Source: Gemmatimonadota bacterium (GTDB lineage Bacteria; Gemmatimonadota; Gemmatimonadetes; Gemmatimonadales; GWC2-71-9). From it: DNA of 58,630 bases. A program made the position numbers and the translations under genes. Of this stretch, positions 41,993 through 51,337 are shown piece after piece. Each line of letters begins with the position of its first letter. Positions within the stretch are counted from its first letter, which is position 1. The notes beneath the pieces are model-generated. The model was not told the DNA's origin. It ran no database searches and saw nothing but the letters and a program-made list of their open reading frames with translations. The DNA is taken from positions 4,016,548 to 4,075,177 of the forward strand of contig CP070666.1 of assembly GCA_020351775.1 (NCBI GenBank), read 5' to 3'.

Positions 41993-44629
41993 GTGACGGG
42001 ATCGAAGATATCGCCCCGGACAGCCAACCGGAGCCGTCGCACCCTGGTGGCACTGCCGCGACGCTTGCGTCCGGCTCCGTTCATTGCACTGACTGCGGCA
42101 AGCCTCTCCCCCGTTGCAGCTTTCAGTCAGATAGACCCCTCTTGCATGGATTCCACGGTGGTGGTCGTTCCAGGCGAGCGGTACGCCATGGGCAGCTTCG
42201 GTCGGTTCTTCTGGGGCGATCATTACCGCGAAGCCTGGACCACGGCGGTGCGCGTGCCCGTGCTGGACCTGGAACGGTGTGCGGGCGGGTTGATTCCCAC
42301 CGAGCGCGGCGGTGGCAGACAGACCAAGTCGCTTCGGTTCCGCGACGCTGACGGCCGCGAGTACTCGTTCCGATCGATCGATAAGGATCCGGCTGCTGCG
42401 CTCCCCCCGCTGCTGAGGACAACGATCGCGGCGGATGTGATGCAGGACCAGATCAGCTCCCAACACCCCCTCGGCCCCCTGGTGTGCTCTCCCATTCTGG
42501 AGACGGCAGGAGTGCTGCATGCGGAACCGCTGCTCGTCGTTATGCCGGACTACGAACGCTTGCGTGAGCACCGCGAGGAATTCGCTCACATGCTGGGGAT
42601 GATCGAGGTCAGACCGGACGACTACGACGCCGACGTCGCTGCGTTCGCCGGTGCGGAACGGGTAATCAAGAGTGAGACGCTGCTGGAGAGAATCCGGGAG
42701 GACCCCGCAGACCGTGTAAACGCCCGTGCATTTCTCAACGCCCGCCTGATAGACTTCTACCTGGGTGACTGGGATCGGCACATCGATCAGTGGCGCTGGG
42801 CTGAGTTCGGTAGCGATTCACTGCCGGGCTGGTACCCCATTCCGCGGGACCGCGATCAGGTGTTCTCCAAGCTGGATGGCCTGTTTCCGTCTCTGGCACA
42901 GTGGAGCATGCCCCAAATCGTGGGATACTCCGACAAGTATCTGAGTGTCTTCAGCCTTCACTGGAACGCCCGTCACATCGACCGACAATTCTTGTCCGAT
43001 CTCGAGAGGTCGGTTTGGGATTCGATAGCCACGAGCATAACGAACCGGATCACGGACGAGACAATCGAACGAGCCGTGCGGCGGTTGCCGGACGAGTTGT
43101 ACCAGGTGGATGGCGCGTGGCTGGAGGCAACCCTGAAGAGTAGGCGCGATGGGTTGAGTGGGGCCGCGGCCAAGTTCTACGAACTGCTGGCGCGGGACGT
43201 GGAGATCCACGCCACGGACAAGGCGGAGATAGCGCTAATTCAGGAGGGCGCCGGCGGTTACGTGGACATTCTCCTGGCCGAGCGCTCCAACGAGACGGCT
43301 CCCTATTTCACAAGACGGTTCGATCCGAGAGAGACGCGGGAGGTGCGTGTTCACCTCTACGGCGGTGACGATAGCGTTACGGTTCGTGGTTCGAAGAGAC
43401 TGGGAACACTAGTCCGGATAATCGGTGGGAAAGGTGACGACACTTACGCGTTCGAGACACCCACTGCCAATCTGAAGCTGTACGATGCCTCCGGCGACAA
43501 TCGAGCAGTCGGTGACCGACCCAGAGCTACTGGCATCAACGACAAGCAATACAGCTCGAAGCAGCAGACCGCCCCCAGAGACTGGGGATCCACAATCCTG
43601 CCTACGGGATACGTAGCCTACGGGACCGATTACGGTGTGCTGTTCAAAGCCGGGCTATCGCGACAACAATTTGGCTTCCGCAGAGACCCCTATGCGGCTG
43701 AACTCACGCTGTCGGCCTCTGTGGCCACACGCAATCGTTTCGATCTGTCGCTCGAGCACGACTACCGGTTCGAGAACTCCGCCCTACACTTCCGTACGCG
43801 TGCATTCGGCACATCGTTTGACGTGATCCACTTCTACGGACTGGGCAACAATACGAGTGACAGCGGTGGCAGCGACTTCCACGAAGTCCAACGTCGACTG
43901 GTGACCGTGGAGCCGATGCTCGCTCGCTCATTTGGCAGCCACGTGGATGTGCGGGTGGGGCCCACGGCGCGGTACTCGCGGACCGGTGCCAACGAAGGAA
44001 AGTTCATCAGTACGGTGCCGGATCTATACGGTGCCGCCGGTTTCGGTCACGTGGGACTCGGCGTGCACGCTGTGTGGGACACCCGCGAAGGAATGTCGCT
44101 GGACAGCGTGGAACAACTCGGTGATCTGACTGGGGTAGCGTTCGAGCTTGAGAGCTGGCTGTATCCCGAGCTGGGGGACGTGGAGAGCGCGTACGGCACG
44201 GTGCGCGCATTGGGCCATGCCTACTTGCCGACCGGCGTGATTCCCAACACGATGCTGGCCCTGCGGGCTGGAGGAGAGAAGGTGTGGGGTGACTATCCGT
44301 GGTTTGACGCTTCGTTTGTAGGCGGAGCAGGATCGCTGCGGGGGTGGCGAGCCCAACGCTTTGCAGGAGATGCATCGCTGTACGGCAGTGCCGAACTCAG
44401 AGTCTATCTGGCGAACTTCAGACTCCTCGTGCCACAACTGTTTGGCGTGTACGGTTTGTTCGACGTGGGGCGCGTTTGGGTCGATGGCGAGTCCCCCGGT
44501 GGCTGGCATACCGGATACGGTGGAGGCGTCTGGCTGGGGTTTCTCGGCGCGCGATACTTGCTGTCGGCTTCATTCGTGGCGAGCAAGGAAGGGGGTGGGT
44601 TGTACGTTGGGTGGGGGTTTGACTTCTAG
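41993..44629 (+). CDS. Outer-membrane protein: kinase-like exported head plus Omp85/BamA-like barrel
   Basis: The frame opens with ATG 41867, but a signal peptide (LRPAPFIALTAASLSPVAAFSQ) begins much later. GTG 41993, with AGGTGG upstream, is taken here (878 residues); GTG 42047 is possible. Residues 90-400 carry a HipA/Fam20-type pattern: LGDWDRH (Asp259, Asp261, His263), then PIPRDRDQVF (Asp286, Asp288), with SFRSIDKDP earlier as a possible ATP-binding Lys. The second half is beta-rich and ends SASFVASKEGGGLYVGWGFDF; the last Phe is the usual signal for the BAM machine, and the barrel resembles bacterial surface antigen/Omp85. Proteins with this order are known in Bacteroidota but their biochemical role is unclear. 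Confidence 0.78.
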   Translation: MTGSKISPRTANRSRRTLVALPRRLRPAPFIALTAASLSPVAAFSQIDPSCMDSTVVVVPGERYAMGSFGRFFWGDHYREAWTTAVRVPVLDLERCAGGLIPTERGGGRQTKSLRFRDADGREYSFRSIDKDPAAALPPLLRTTIAADVMQDQISSQHPLGPLVCSPILETAGVLHAEPLLVVMPDYERLREHREEFAHMLGMIEVRPDDYDADVAAFAGAERVIKSETLLERIREDPADRVNARAFLNARLIDFYLGDWDRHIDQWRWAEFGSDSLPGWYPIPRDRDQVFSKLDGLFPSLAQWSMPQIVGYSDKYLSVFSLHWNARHIDRQFLSDLERSVWDSIATSITNRITDETIERAVRRLPDELYQVDGAWLEATLKSRRDGLSGAAAKFYELLARDVEIHATDKAEIALIQEGAGGYVDILLAERSNETAPYFTRRFDPRETREVRVHLYGGDDSVTVRGSKRLGTLVRIIGGKGDDTYAFETPTANLKLYDASGDNRAVGDRPRATGINDKQYSSKQQTAPRDWGSTILPTGYVAYGTDYGVLFKAGLSRQQFGFRRDPYAAELTLSASVATRNRFDLSLEHDYRFENSALHFRTRAFGTSFDVIHFYGLGNNTSDSGGSDFHEVQRRLVTVEPMLARSFGSHVDVRVGPTARYSRTGANEGKFISTVPDLYGAAGFGHVGLGVHAVWDTREGMSLDSVEQLGDLTGVAFELESWLYPELGDVESAYGTVRALGHAYLPTGVIPNTMLALRAGGEKVWGDYPWFDASFVGGAGSLRGWRAQRFAGDASLYGSAELRVYLANFRLLVPQLFGVYGLFDVGRVWVDGESPGGWHTGYGGGVWLGFLGARYLLSASFVASKEGGGLYVGWGFDF

Positions 44630-45024
44630 AGCGGGGAGCAGAAGCTGACTGCCGCGACCGCCGGGCGCGCGTGAGCGCCGGAACACCGTTAGTAACGGTG
44701 GTGGCCGCCGGGATACCGGGATAGCTCGGTGACTCCAAGGAAGGTGAGATGCGAGCTGGGATGCGTGGCGACTGACTGGTGTCCCTGAGTTGACACCTCC
44801 ACGGCGACTGCAGACGCCGTCACGGACGGCTAGCTGGCCCACTCCGTATTCGGATTCGCGGTGTGTCGAGCGCCGGCTGAGGAAACCAAAGCGGGAGTCG
44901 GGGCGTACCTGTAGAATAGGGGCCTGAACTAGTCGAGCGCGGCGAGAGCGATCTGCGACTCGGCGGCGCTTCGTCGTCCTGAGCGACGGCGATCCGTGGT
45001 GAAGGCCTGAGCGAAGGAGGGTGG
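44630..45024. other. Intergenic region with a perfect 17-base palindrome
   Basis: A 395-base gap before the first kinase. CACCGTTA-g-TAACGGTG at 44684-44700 is a perfect inverted repeat, 55 bases after the barrel gene. It could terminate transcription (no T tract) or be an operator. The rest shows no coding potential. Confidence 0.5.
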
Positions 45025-47169
45025 GTGACGGACGTTCCCAAACAGCTCGTTGCGGCCCTCACGCACCGCTACGTGATCGAACGCCCGCTCGGCAGCGGGG
45101 GGATGGCGACTGTCTACCTTGCACGCGACATGAAGCACAATCGCCAGGTAGCAGTGAAGGTCCTTCGTGCGGAACACGCTGCTGAGCTGGGAACCGAGCG
45201 GTTCCTTCGGGAGATCGGGATAGTCGCGCAGCTCAGCCATCCTCACATACTGTCACTGTACGATTCGGGCGAGGCCGACGGGCTGCTCTACTTCGCGATG
45301 CCCTTTGTCGAGGGAGAATCACTGCGCAGGCGGCTCGAGCGAGAAACTCAGTTGCCGCTCGACGAGGCGATTAGCATTACCGTGGACATCGCAGACGCAC
45401 TGCATTATGCACATTCACACGGCGTGGTGCACCGTGACGTGAAGCCGGGCAACATCTTGCTCGATGCCGGGCATGCAGTGATCATGGATTTCGGCATTGC
45501 CTTGGCCGATCGAGCGCTAGTGGGTGAGCGTGTGACGGAAGAGGGGGCGTATCTCGGTACTCCAGAGTACATGAGCCCGGAGCAAGCCACCGGCGAGCAC
45601 GAATTAGACGGCCGCAGTGACATGTACAGCCTGGCGTGTGTGCTCTACGAGATGTTGGTCGGTCAGCCTCCCTTCGTCGGCTCCACAGCGAGGGCGGTGA
45701 TAGCCAAGCACATCACCGATCCGGTCGCCCCAATCACGACCGTCCGGCCCGAGGTGGGAGTCGGGATTGAGCGGACCGTCAATCGTGCGCTCTCAAAGCA
45801 GCCCGCGGATCGCTTTGCCACGCTGGCCGATTTCGCCGAGGTTGTGGCCGGTAGTGCCGGTTCGGATGTGGCCTCTCTGCCCGCTAGATCGATTGCGGTT
45901 CTGGCTTTTGCGAATATGAGTGCGGATCCTGACGATGAGTACTTCAGTGATGGTCTCAGCGACGAGATCATCAACGCGCTGACGAAGATCGAAGACTTCA
46001 ATGTGGTGTCCCGCACGTCGGCCTTCGCATTCAAGGGCTGCAACGAAGATATCCGGTCTATCGGGAGGCGCCTGAACGTCAGGTCCGTGCTCGAAGGCAG
46101 TGTGCGCCGGGCGGGTAGCAGGCTGAGAGTCACAGCGCAACTGATCAATGTCGACGACGGATACCACTTGTGGTCAGAGCGCTATGATCGTGAGCTGGAG
46201 GACGTGTTCGCCATCCAGGATGAGATCGCTGAGAGCGTAGCGAGTGCGTTGGAAGTGGTGCTGAGTGATGAAGAGAAGCGTGCCATTCAGAAGGTCCCAA
46301 CCCAGCATCTCCAGGCGTATGACTACTACCTGCGCGGCCGCCAGTTCTTCTACCAGTTTCGCAGGAAGAGTCTCGAGTTCGCCTGCGAGATGTTCAATGA
46401 GGCGATCGCAATAGACCCTGATTATGCCCTGGCGCATGCGGGTGTCGCGGACTGTTGTTCGTTTCTGTACATCTATTGGGGCTCGAACCAGCAGGACCTG
46501 CAACGGGCTGAGGCGGCGAGCCAAAGAGCGTTGGAACTTGATCCTGAGTCGGCGGAGGCTCACGCAGCGCGTGGCTTGGCGGTGTCGCTGAGCAAGAGGT
46601 ACGACGAGTCGGAGCGTGAGTTCAAGGAGGCCATAAAACTGAATCCCAACCTCTTCGAGCCCTACTATTTCGACGCCCGAGCCCAGTTTCAGAAAGGCGA
46701 GTTCGAGAGAGCAGTTCAGTTGTTCGAACAAGCTGCGAAGTTGCAGGACGACTATCAGGCCCACTTCTTTGCGGCTCAGTCGTATGCAGCGCTGCACCGC
46801 ATGGACGAAGCAACGGCCACCTACCGCAGGGCGCTCGCTGCGATCAGGCGGCACATGGAACTGAATCCGGATGACGCCAGAGCCGTGACGATGGGAGCAG
46901 TGTCCCTGTGTCGTTTGGGCGAGAAGCGTGAGGGCCTTGAGTGGGGTCAAAGAGCTGTCGCTATCGATCCAGAAGACGCAGGCGTGTCATACAACGTTGC
47001 GTGTTTGTTTGCCCTGGAAGGTGAGCCGGAAGAAGCCATCCGCTACTTGGAGGAGGCGGTCAGAGGTGGGTTCTGGCACCGCGAATGGGCGGAGCGGGAT
47101 CCGGACTTGGACTCGCTGAGGGATCATCCCAAGTTCCAAGCCATACTAGAGCGACAGCGGGGAAGCTAG
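45025..47169 (+). CDS. Hanks-type Ser/Thr protein kinase with TolB-like and TPR regions
   Basis: A 714-residue cytoplasmic protein from GTG 45025, with GGAGG four bases upstream. The kinase domain (about 1-275) is complete: glycine loop GSGGMATVY, Lys45, HRDVKPGN (Asp138) and DFG (155-157). Residues 290-410 match the TolB-like domain often found fused to such kinases (IAVLAFANMSADPDDEYFSDGLSDEI). The remainder to 714 has about seven TPR repeats (ALELDPESAEAHAARG, AIAIDPDYALAHAGVAD) for partner binding. There is no membrane segment. Targets are unknown. It ends before a long hairpin at 47247. Confidence 0.95.
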   Translation: MTDVPKQLVAALTHRYVIERPLGSGGMATVYLARDMKHNRQVAVKVLRAEHAAELGTERFLREIGIVAQLSHPHILSLYDSGEADGLLYFAMPFVEGESLRRRLERETQLPLDEAISITVDIADALHYAHSHGVVHRDVKPGNILLDAGHAVIMDFGIALADRALVGERVTEEGAYLGTPEYMSPEQATGEHELDGRSDMYSLACVLYEMLVGQPPFVGSTARAVIAKHITDPVAPITTVRPEVGVGIERTVNRALSKQPADRFATLADFAEVVAGSAGSDVASLPARSIAVLAFANMSADPDDEYFSDGLSDEIINALTKIEDFNVVSRTSAFAFKGCNEDIRSIGRRLNVRSVLEGSVRRAGSRLRVTAQLINVDDGYHLWSERYDRELEDVFAIQDEIAESVASALEVVLSDEEKRAIQKVPTQHLQAYDYYLRGRQFFYQFRRKSLEFACEMFNEAIAIDPDYALAHAGVADCCSFLYIYWGSNQQDLQRAEAASQRALELDPESAEAHAARGLAVSLSKRYDESEREFKEAIKLNPNLFEPYYFDARAQFQKGEFERAVQLFEQAAKLQDDYQAHFFAAQSYAALHRMDEATATYRRALAAIRRHMELNPDDARAVTMGAVSLCRLGEKREGLEWGQRAVAIDPEDAGVSYNVACLFALEGEPEEAIRYLEEAVRGGFWHREWAERDPDLDSLRDHPKFQAILERQRGS

Positions 47170-47246
47170 ATTGACATGGCGGCGGTACGTAACTACGCTT
47201 ATTCAGCGTTGAGTAGAGGTTTTTTAGATCGTAACAAGCTTGATCA

Positions 47247-47285
47247 GGAAGAGGGGACCTGGCGGACGCGTAGGTCCCCTCTTCC
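47247..47285. terminator. Perfect 14-bp hairpin after the first kinase gene
   Basis: Bases 47247-47260 and 47272-47285 pair exactly (GGAAGAGGGGACCT arms) with an 11-base loop. It lies 78 bases after the kinase stop and 115 before the cold-shock start. No U tract follows; it may be a terminator or part of the cold-shock leader. Confidence 0.55.
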
Positions 47286-47399
47286 ATCTGCATATGCCCG
47301 ACGCGGGGGCTTTGCCGCGGGTACAATGTTGAGCGTTCGGCAGGTACGGCATGCCCGGACTCCGACGAAATCAACACAGCAAGAGAAAAGGAGTGCGGG

Positions 47400-47612
47400 A
47401 TGCGCATCAGTGGAACCGTTAAATGGTTTAATGACCGCAAAGGCTTCGGGTTCATTGCACGGGAAGACGGGGAAAAGGACTGCTTCGTGCATTTTTCCTC
47501 CATCCAAGGTGATGGCTACAAGAGCTTACGGGAAGGTGAACGGGTGGAGTTTGATGTCGTACAGGGCGACAAAGGGCCAGCCGCTGAGAATGTTACTCGA
47601 ATTGAGGCTTGA
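47400..47612 (+). CDS. csp: Cold-shock protein (CspA family), second copy
   Basis: A 70-residue OB-fold protein with AGGAG before the ATG. RNP1 KGFGFI and RNP2 DCFVHFSS are intact. It is about three-quarters identical to the cold-shock protein encoded at 21623-21832. It acts as an RNA or ssDNA chaperone. Its stop codon is followed immediately by the FKBP start (TGAGGTG), suggesting translational coupling of an RNA chaperone with a protein-folding enzyme. Confidence 0.95.
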   Translation: MRISGTVKWFNDRKGFGFIAREDGEKDCFVHFSSIQGDGYKSLREGERVEFDVVQGDKGPAAENVTRIEA

Positions 47613-47613
47613 G

Positions 47614-48324
47614 GTGTCGAGAATAGCTGGTAATGTCGCCAAGACAGCTGCAATTGCAGTTCTGGTATCCGGCCTTGCAGCGTGTGGCTCAGAGCGGACC
47701 GCCGAGTTGGAGTCCTTCGAAGAGCAAGCGAGCTACGCCGTAGGAGTGGATATTGGGTCCACCTTGCGGCCAAGCCAGGCGGAGATCGACATGCCGTCAC
47801 TGGTTCAAGGGATCTCCGACGGGTTGGCTGACCGAGAGTTGCTAATGAGCAACGAGGAGATGGATCAAGTTCTGCGAGAGTTCGCGTCGCAGATGCAGCA
47901 GGCTGAGGCCGAGCGCCTTGCTTCGCTCGCTGAATCGAACAAGCAGGAGGGGGAGGCATACCTGTCGGAGAACGGTGCCAGGTCGGGCGTCGTGACTACT
48001 GCCAGCGGCTTGCAGTACGAAGTATTGGCACAAGGTGCGGGACCCAAGGCGACCGCGAGTGACAGAGTCAAGGTACACTATCGGGGGACACTGACAGACG
48101 GCACGGAATTCGGCGCCACCGATAGGTCTGGTGAGCCCGCGAGTTTCATGGTGGACGGTGTCATCGCGGGCTGGACCGAGGTGTTGCAGCTCATGAATGT
48201 CGGAAGCAAGTACCGAGTTGTGATACCCTCAGATCTGGCGTACGGCTCTGGGGGCGGCGGGCCAACCATCGGTCCCAACGCGACCCTGGTGTTCGAGATC
48301 GAGTTGATTGAGATCGTTCAATAG
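47614..48324 (+). CDS. FKBP-type peptidyl-prolyl isomerase lipoprotein (Mip/FklB-like)
   Basis: A 236-residue protein from GTG 47614, chosen because it gives a proper lipoprotein leader ending GLAAC and has GAGG six bases upstream; the open frame extends to 47176. An N-terminal dimerisation helix region (SYAVGVDIGSTLRPSQAEI) is followed by the FKBP domain (VKVHYRGTLTDGTEFGAT, IPSDLAYGSGGGGPTIGPNATLVFEIEL). It catalyses proline isomerisation in the periplasm. The start overlaps the end of the cold-shock reading frame by one base. Confidence 0.93.
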   Translation: MSRIAGNVAKTAAIAVLVSGLAACGSERTAELESFEEQASYAVGVDIGSTLRPSQAEIDMPSLVQGISDGLADRELLMSNEEMDQVLREFASQMQQAEAERLASLAESNKQEGEAYLSENGARSGVVTTASGLQYEVLAQGAGPKATASDRVKVHYRGTLTDGTEFGATDRSGEPASFMVDGVIAGWTEVLQLMNVGSKYRVVIPSDLAYGSGGGGPTIGPNATLVFEIELIEIVQ

Positions 48325-48353
48325 GGACCACCCCGCAAGGTCTGGGAGTGTAG

Positions 48354-48378
48354 GGGCCGCCTCACGGGCGGCCCTTTT
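48354..48378 (+). terminator. Intrinsic terminator after the FKBP gene
   Basis: GGGCCGCC and GGCGGCCC form an eight-base stem with a five-base loop, followed by four T residues. It lies 30 bases after the stop and also near the end of the convergent DinB gene. Confidence 0.8.
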
Positions 48379-48407
48379 CTTGCTCTGGCACTGACTGGCG
48401 GCGGGGC

Positions 48408-48905
48408 TCAAAGCCCTCCGGTCTCATCAGCCGACGGTCCGTAGATCATGGGCAGTGGCACGTCATTCAGTCGTAAGAACACGGTGAGTTGGCCACGGTG
48501 ATGCACCAAGTGGTTCATCACCATGTTGCGCACCACGGCAATCTTGGGTGCCGCGAAGACCTCCTTCCCCTCATGCTTCATAGTCCAGGTCTTCATGAAT
48601 TCGGCGTCCGGCGTCTCGCCGAGGATCACGCGGAATTCGGATACATTCTTGTCGAACAGTCCGACCATCTCGGAGACAGTCTTGAGAATGGTGGGCTGGA
48701 AGCCTCCGATGTCCAAGACGTCTTGTTCGATCGTCACTTTGCCCCAACCAGGCAATTCGGCAAGGTGAGTCGCGAGTCGACCCAGCGACATGGACTTCTC
48801 GTGGGGTTTCCAGTCCAGTTTGTCTTCCGGTACTCGTTCTAGGAGTCTGCGGGTTGCTGCTGCCTCCTGATCGAGCTCCGGGATGAGGGCTTCGCTAATG
48901 GGCAC
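48408..48905 (-). CDS. DinB-family metalloprotein
   Basis: A 165-residue protein from GTG 48905 with GGAGG six bases upstream; the open frame extends to 48965. It is a four-helix bundle with the DinB histidine pattern: THLAELPGW near residue 50 and HLVHHRGQL near residue 130. DinB/YfiT-like proteins are thiol-dependent or metal-dependent transferases, often using mycothiol or bacillithiol. That fits the YtxJ protein at 39546, but this is inference. It is a single-gene unit. Confidence 0.9.
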   Translation of the reverse strand: MPISEALIPELDQEAAATRRLLERVPEDKLDWKPHEKSMSLGRLATHLAELPGWGKVTIEQDVLDIGGFQPTILKTVSEMVGLFDKNVSEFRVILGETPDAEFMKTWTMKHEGKEVFAAPKIAVVRNMVMNHLVHHRGQLTVFLRLNDVPLPMIYGPSADETGGL

Positions 48906-49204
48906 CAAACACCTCCTGGATCCGGGTTCTAGCCGCGAACACGAAGATTCGCTCTGTTCGTGCACGACTGCAATGGTGCAGCTGGATCCAGCTACTGTGC
49001 ATGAGAGGCATGTGATGCGAGCGGTCGGCTGACCGTTGGAGTTGTTCCGTTCTGCGGCATGACCGCTCGGACGGCGAGTTCTCCGCAGTGCTCCGATTGA
49101 TGGGCGCGTTGCAGTGAGCTGGGGAGGAGCGAGATCGACAACGGTGGTCCCAACGTTGCGAATTGGGGTGGTGCCGGCGCACTGAGGTACGATACCTTAC
49201 ACCC

Positions 49205-50761
49205 ATGCTGGACATCCCTGAGGCCCTGAAGACGGGCCTTGCAGAGCGATACAAGTTTGGGCGCGTCATCGGTCACGGTGGTATGGCGACCGTGTACCTT
49301 GCACGGGACCGTAAGCACGGGCGGGATGTTGCGGTCAAGGTGTTGAGGCCGGAACTGGCAGCGTCACTAGGCACAGAGCGGTTTCTCCGCGAGATCGAGA
49401 TCGCCGCGCAACTCAATCACCCACACATTCTGACATTGATCGACTCCGGAGAGCTGGAAGGCCTTCTTTACTTCGTGATGCCGTTTGTCGACGGCGAATC
49501 ACTGCGTCAACTGCTCAACCGTAAGGGTTGCCTCGATGCCGTTCGAGCAGTTGCAATTACCTCAGAGGTGGCTGATGCTCTAGGCTATGCACACCGTAAG
49601 GGCGTCGTACATCGTGACATCAAGCCGGAGAACATTCTGCTTTCAGAGGGTCACGCCGTCGTCACCGACTTTGGCATCGCAAAGGCAGTGATCACCGCCG
49701 GTAGCGATAACCTCACGCGCTCCGGATTCCCGCTGGGAACTCTGGGCTACATGAGTCCTGAGCAGGCGGCGGGCAGAACGGATCTCGATGCGACGACCGA
49801 TGTATACAGCCTGGCCTGCGTGACGTACGAGATGCTGATCGGGGAAACGCCGGGTCTCTGGCCTACCGACGAAGCCGTGTCGTTGCAGTATTTCGTCGAT
49901 GCACGGCCGGCGCACCGCGAGGGCCTCGACCGATTGCCCGGCTCGCTGGAGCAGACTCTGGTGACTGCCATGTCGATGCGCACCGAACAGCGGTTTGAGA
50001 CGCCCAACGATTTCGCCCGGGCTCTGGAGCAAGGCCTCACGAGCAAGCCTCGATTCGACCGGCAACAGGTAAGTGAGATAGTCAAGCGCGCTGCGGACAT
50101 TCAGGCTGCCAAACCCACAGGTGAGGAATTGTCGTTGGCCGGCGTGCAGCGCATTGCGGCCGAAGTCGGAATCGAGCCGGGGCAAGTACGAGATGCGGTC
50201 GATGCAATTGCAGGTGGTCAGGAGGCGCTCGTACGGGGGGGCGTTCTCGGGGTGCGGCCCGAGCTACTGCTGGAGCGGTTTGTGGACGGAGAGGTCGCAG
50301 CATCCGAATACGCGAGCCTCCTGGAGGAAATCCGAGTGACTCTGGGTGAGGTCGGCGAGATCAACGAGACACTGGGGACGGCCTTGTCCTGGAGCTCATC
50401 CTCCAAGGGAACCGGCCGTAAGGCGCAGATTCTGGTGAGCCCCAAGGGTGGCCAGACGCGAATCCGGATTCACGACCTCGAAGGGACACCTTCTGCGGTG
50501 ATCATGATTCCCATCTCCCTGGTCAGCCTGTTCTTGGTCGGTATTTCTGGTGCAATCCTCGATAGTGTGGGACTCCCCGCAGGAATCGTTACTGCAGGAG
50601 CGATCACAGCATCTTTGAGCTTCTTCAGCAGCACGTATTGGCTTGCAAGGCGTTCGTTCAAGCGAGAGATGAAGCGTCGTAGTGAGAAACTCACTGATTT
50701 GATGGAGCGGCTGGTAGAATTGACGAAGGGAAAGGGCCACAGCACCCTGCCGGTCGAATAA
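49205..50761 (+). CDS. Membrane-anchored Hanks-type Ser/Thr kinase
   Basis: A 518-residue protein from ATG 49205. No ribosome site precedes the ATG, but TACGAT lies about ten bases before it, so a leaderless message is possible. The kinase domain has GHGGMATVY, Lys45, HRDIKPEN (Asp138) and DFG (155-157). A linker with a short helical LSLAGVQRIAAEVGI segment follows. Two membrane helices lie near residues 425-470 (IMIPISLVSLFLVG and the next). The last part is a basic tail. It is a paralogue of the kinase at 45025 (shared FLREI/HPHIL/GESLR blocks). It may phosphorylate the neighbouring exported proteins' regulators; no target is visible. Confidence 0.93.
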   Translation: MLDIPEALKTGLAERYKFGRVIGHGGMATVYLARDRKHGRDVAVKVLRPELAASLGTERFLREIEIAAQLNHPHILTLIDSGELEGLLYFVMPFVDGESLRQLLNRKGCLDAVRAVAITSEVADALGYAHRKGVVHRDIKPENILLSEGHAVVTDFGIAKAVITAGSDNLTRSGFPLGTLGYMSPEQAAGRTDLDATTDVYSLACVTYEMLIGETPGLWPTDEAVSLQYFVDARPAHREGLDRLPGSLEQTLVTAMSMRTEQRFETPNDFARALEQGLTSKPRFDRQQVSEIVKRAADIQAAKPTGEELSLAGVQRIAAEVGIEPGQVRDAVDAIAGGQEALVRGGVLGVRPELLLERFVDGEVAASEYASLLEEIRVTLGEVGEINETLGTALSWSSSSKGTGRKAQILVSPKGGQTRIRIHDLEGTPSAVIMIPISLVSLFLVGISGAILDSVGLPAGIVTAGAITASLSFFSSTYWLARRSFKREMKRRSEKLTDLMERLVELTKGKGHSTLPVE

Positions 50762-50829
50762 CGGGGACGCGCGCAAACCACGCCGGCAGGTTGAGACACC
50801 GAATCGCAAAGGTGAAGCCAGAGGAAATT

Positions 50830-51336
50830 GTGAAGAAGCGATCTTGGCTAATGTCATCAGGCATCCTGCTGCTGGGATGCGGTTCATCCGATACGACGCT
50901 GCAAGAGGTAGCACTTCCAGCTGAGGAGCAGCAGATCGTGACAGTAGTACAGCGACTGTTCAACGGCATCGAAGCTCGAGACACAGCCTTACTGGCGAGG
51001 CTACTCGATTCCGGCGCTCAGTTGGTGTCTGTTAGAGAAGTCGCTGGGGTCCCTCGTTGGGCTCGCAGAACAAAGACTGACTTCCTGACCGGAATCGCTG
51101 CCAACGAGGCAACGATGGTCGAACGGATGTGGGATCCCGAGGTCCGAATCGATGGAGATATCGCAACCCTGTGGGCCCCGTACGATTTTTACATCGATGG
51201 AGAGTTCAGTCACTGCGGATACGACGCGTTCCACTTGACGCGCCACAATGGTAGATGGTCGATCGCAGCAATCACCTACACGGTACGGACAAGTGGATGT
51301 GAGGACGCGCCACCAGCAACATACCCGGAGAACTGA
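50830..51336 (+). CDS. NTF2-like (SnoaL-type) lipoprotein
   Basis: A 168-residue protein from GTG 50830 with GAGGAA just upstream; the open frame extends to 50791. The leader ends LLGC, a lipobox. The body fits the cone-shaped NTF2-like fold: a helical start (VVQRLFNGIEARDTALLARLL), then beta strands (IDGDIATLWAPYDFYIDGEF, CGYDAFHLTRHNGRWSIAAITYT). Many such proteins are ligand-binding or enzymatic without conserved catalytic residues. The hydrolase gene starts one base after its stop, so the two are probably translated together. Confidence 0.82.
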   Translation: MKKRSWLMSSGILLLGCGSSDTTLQEVALPAEEQQIVTVVQRLFNGIEARDTALLARLLDSGAQLVSVREVAGVPRWARRTKTDFLTGIAANEATMVERMWDPEVRIDGDIATLWAPYDFYIDGEFSHCGYDAFHLTRHNGRWSIAAITYTVRTSGCEDAPPATYPEN

Positions 51337-51337
51337 C

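Noticed and set aside
47176-47613. N-terminal extension of the FKBP frame through the cold-shock gene
   Set aside because: It would read across csp in another frame. The GTG at 47614 gives a proper lipoprotein leader and has a ribosome site.
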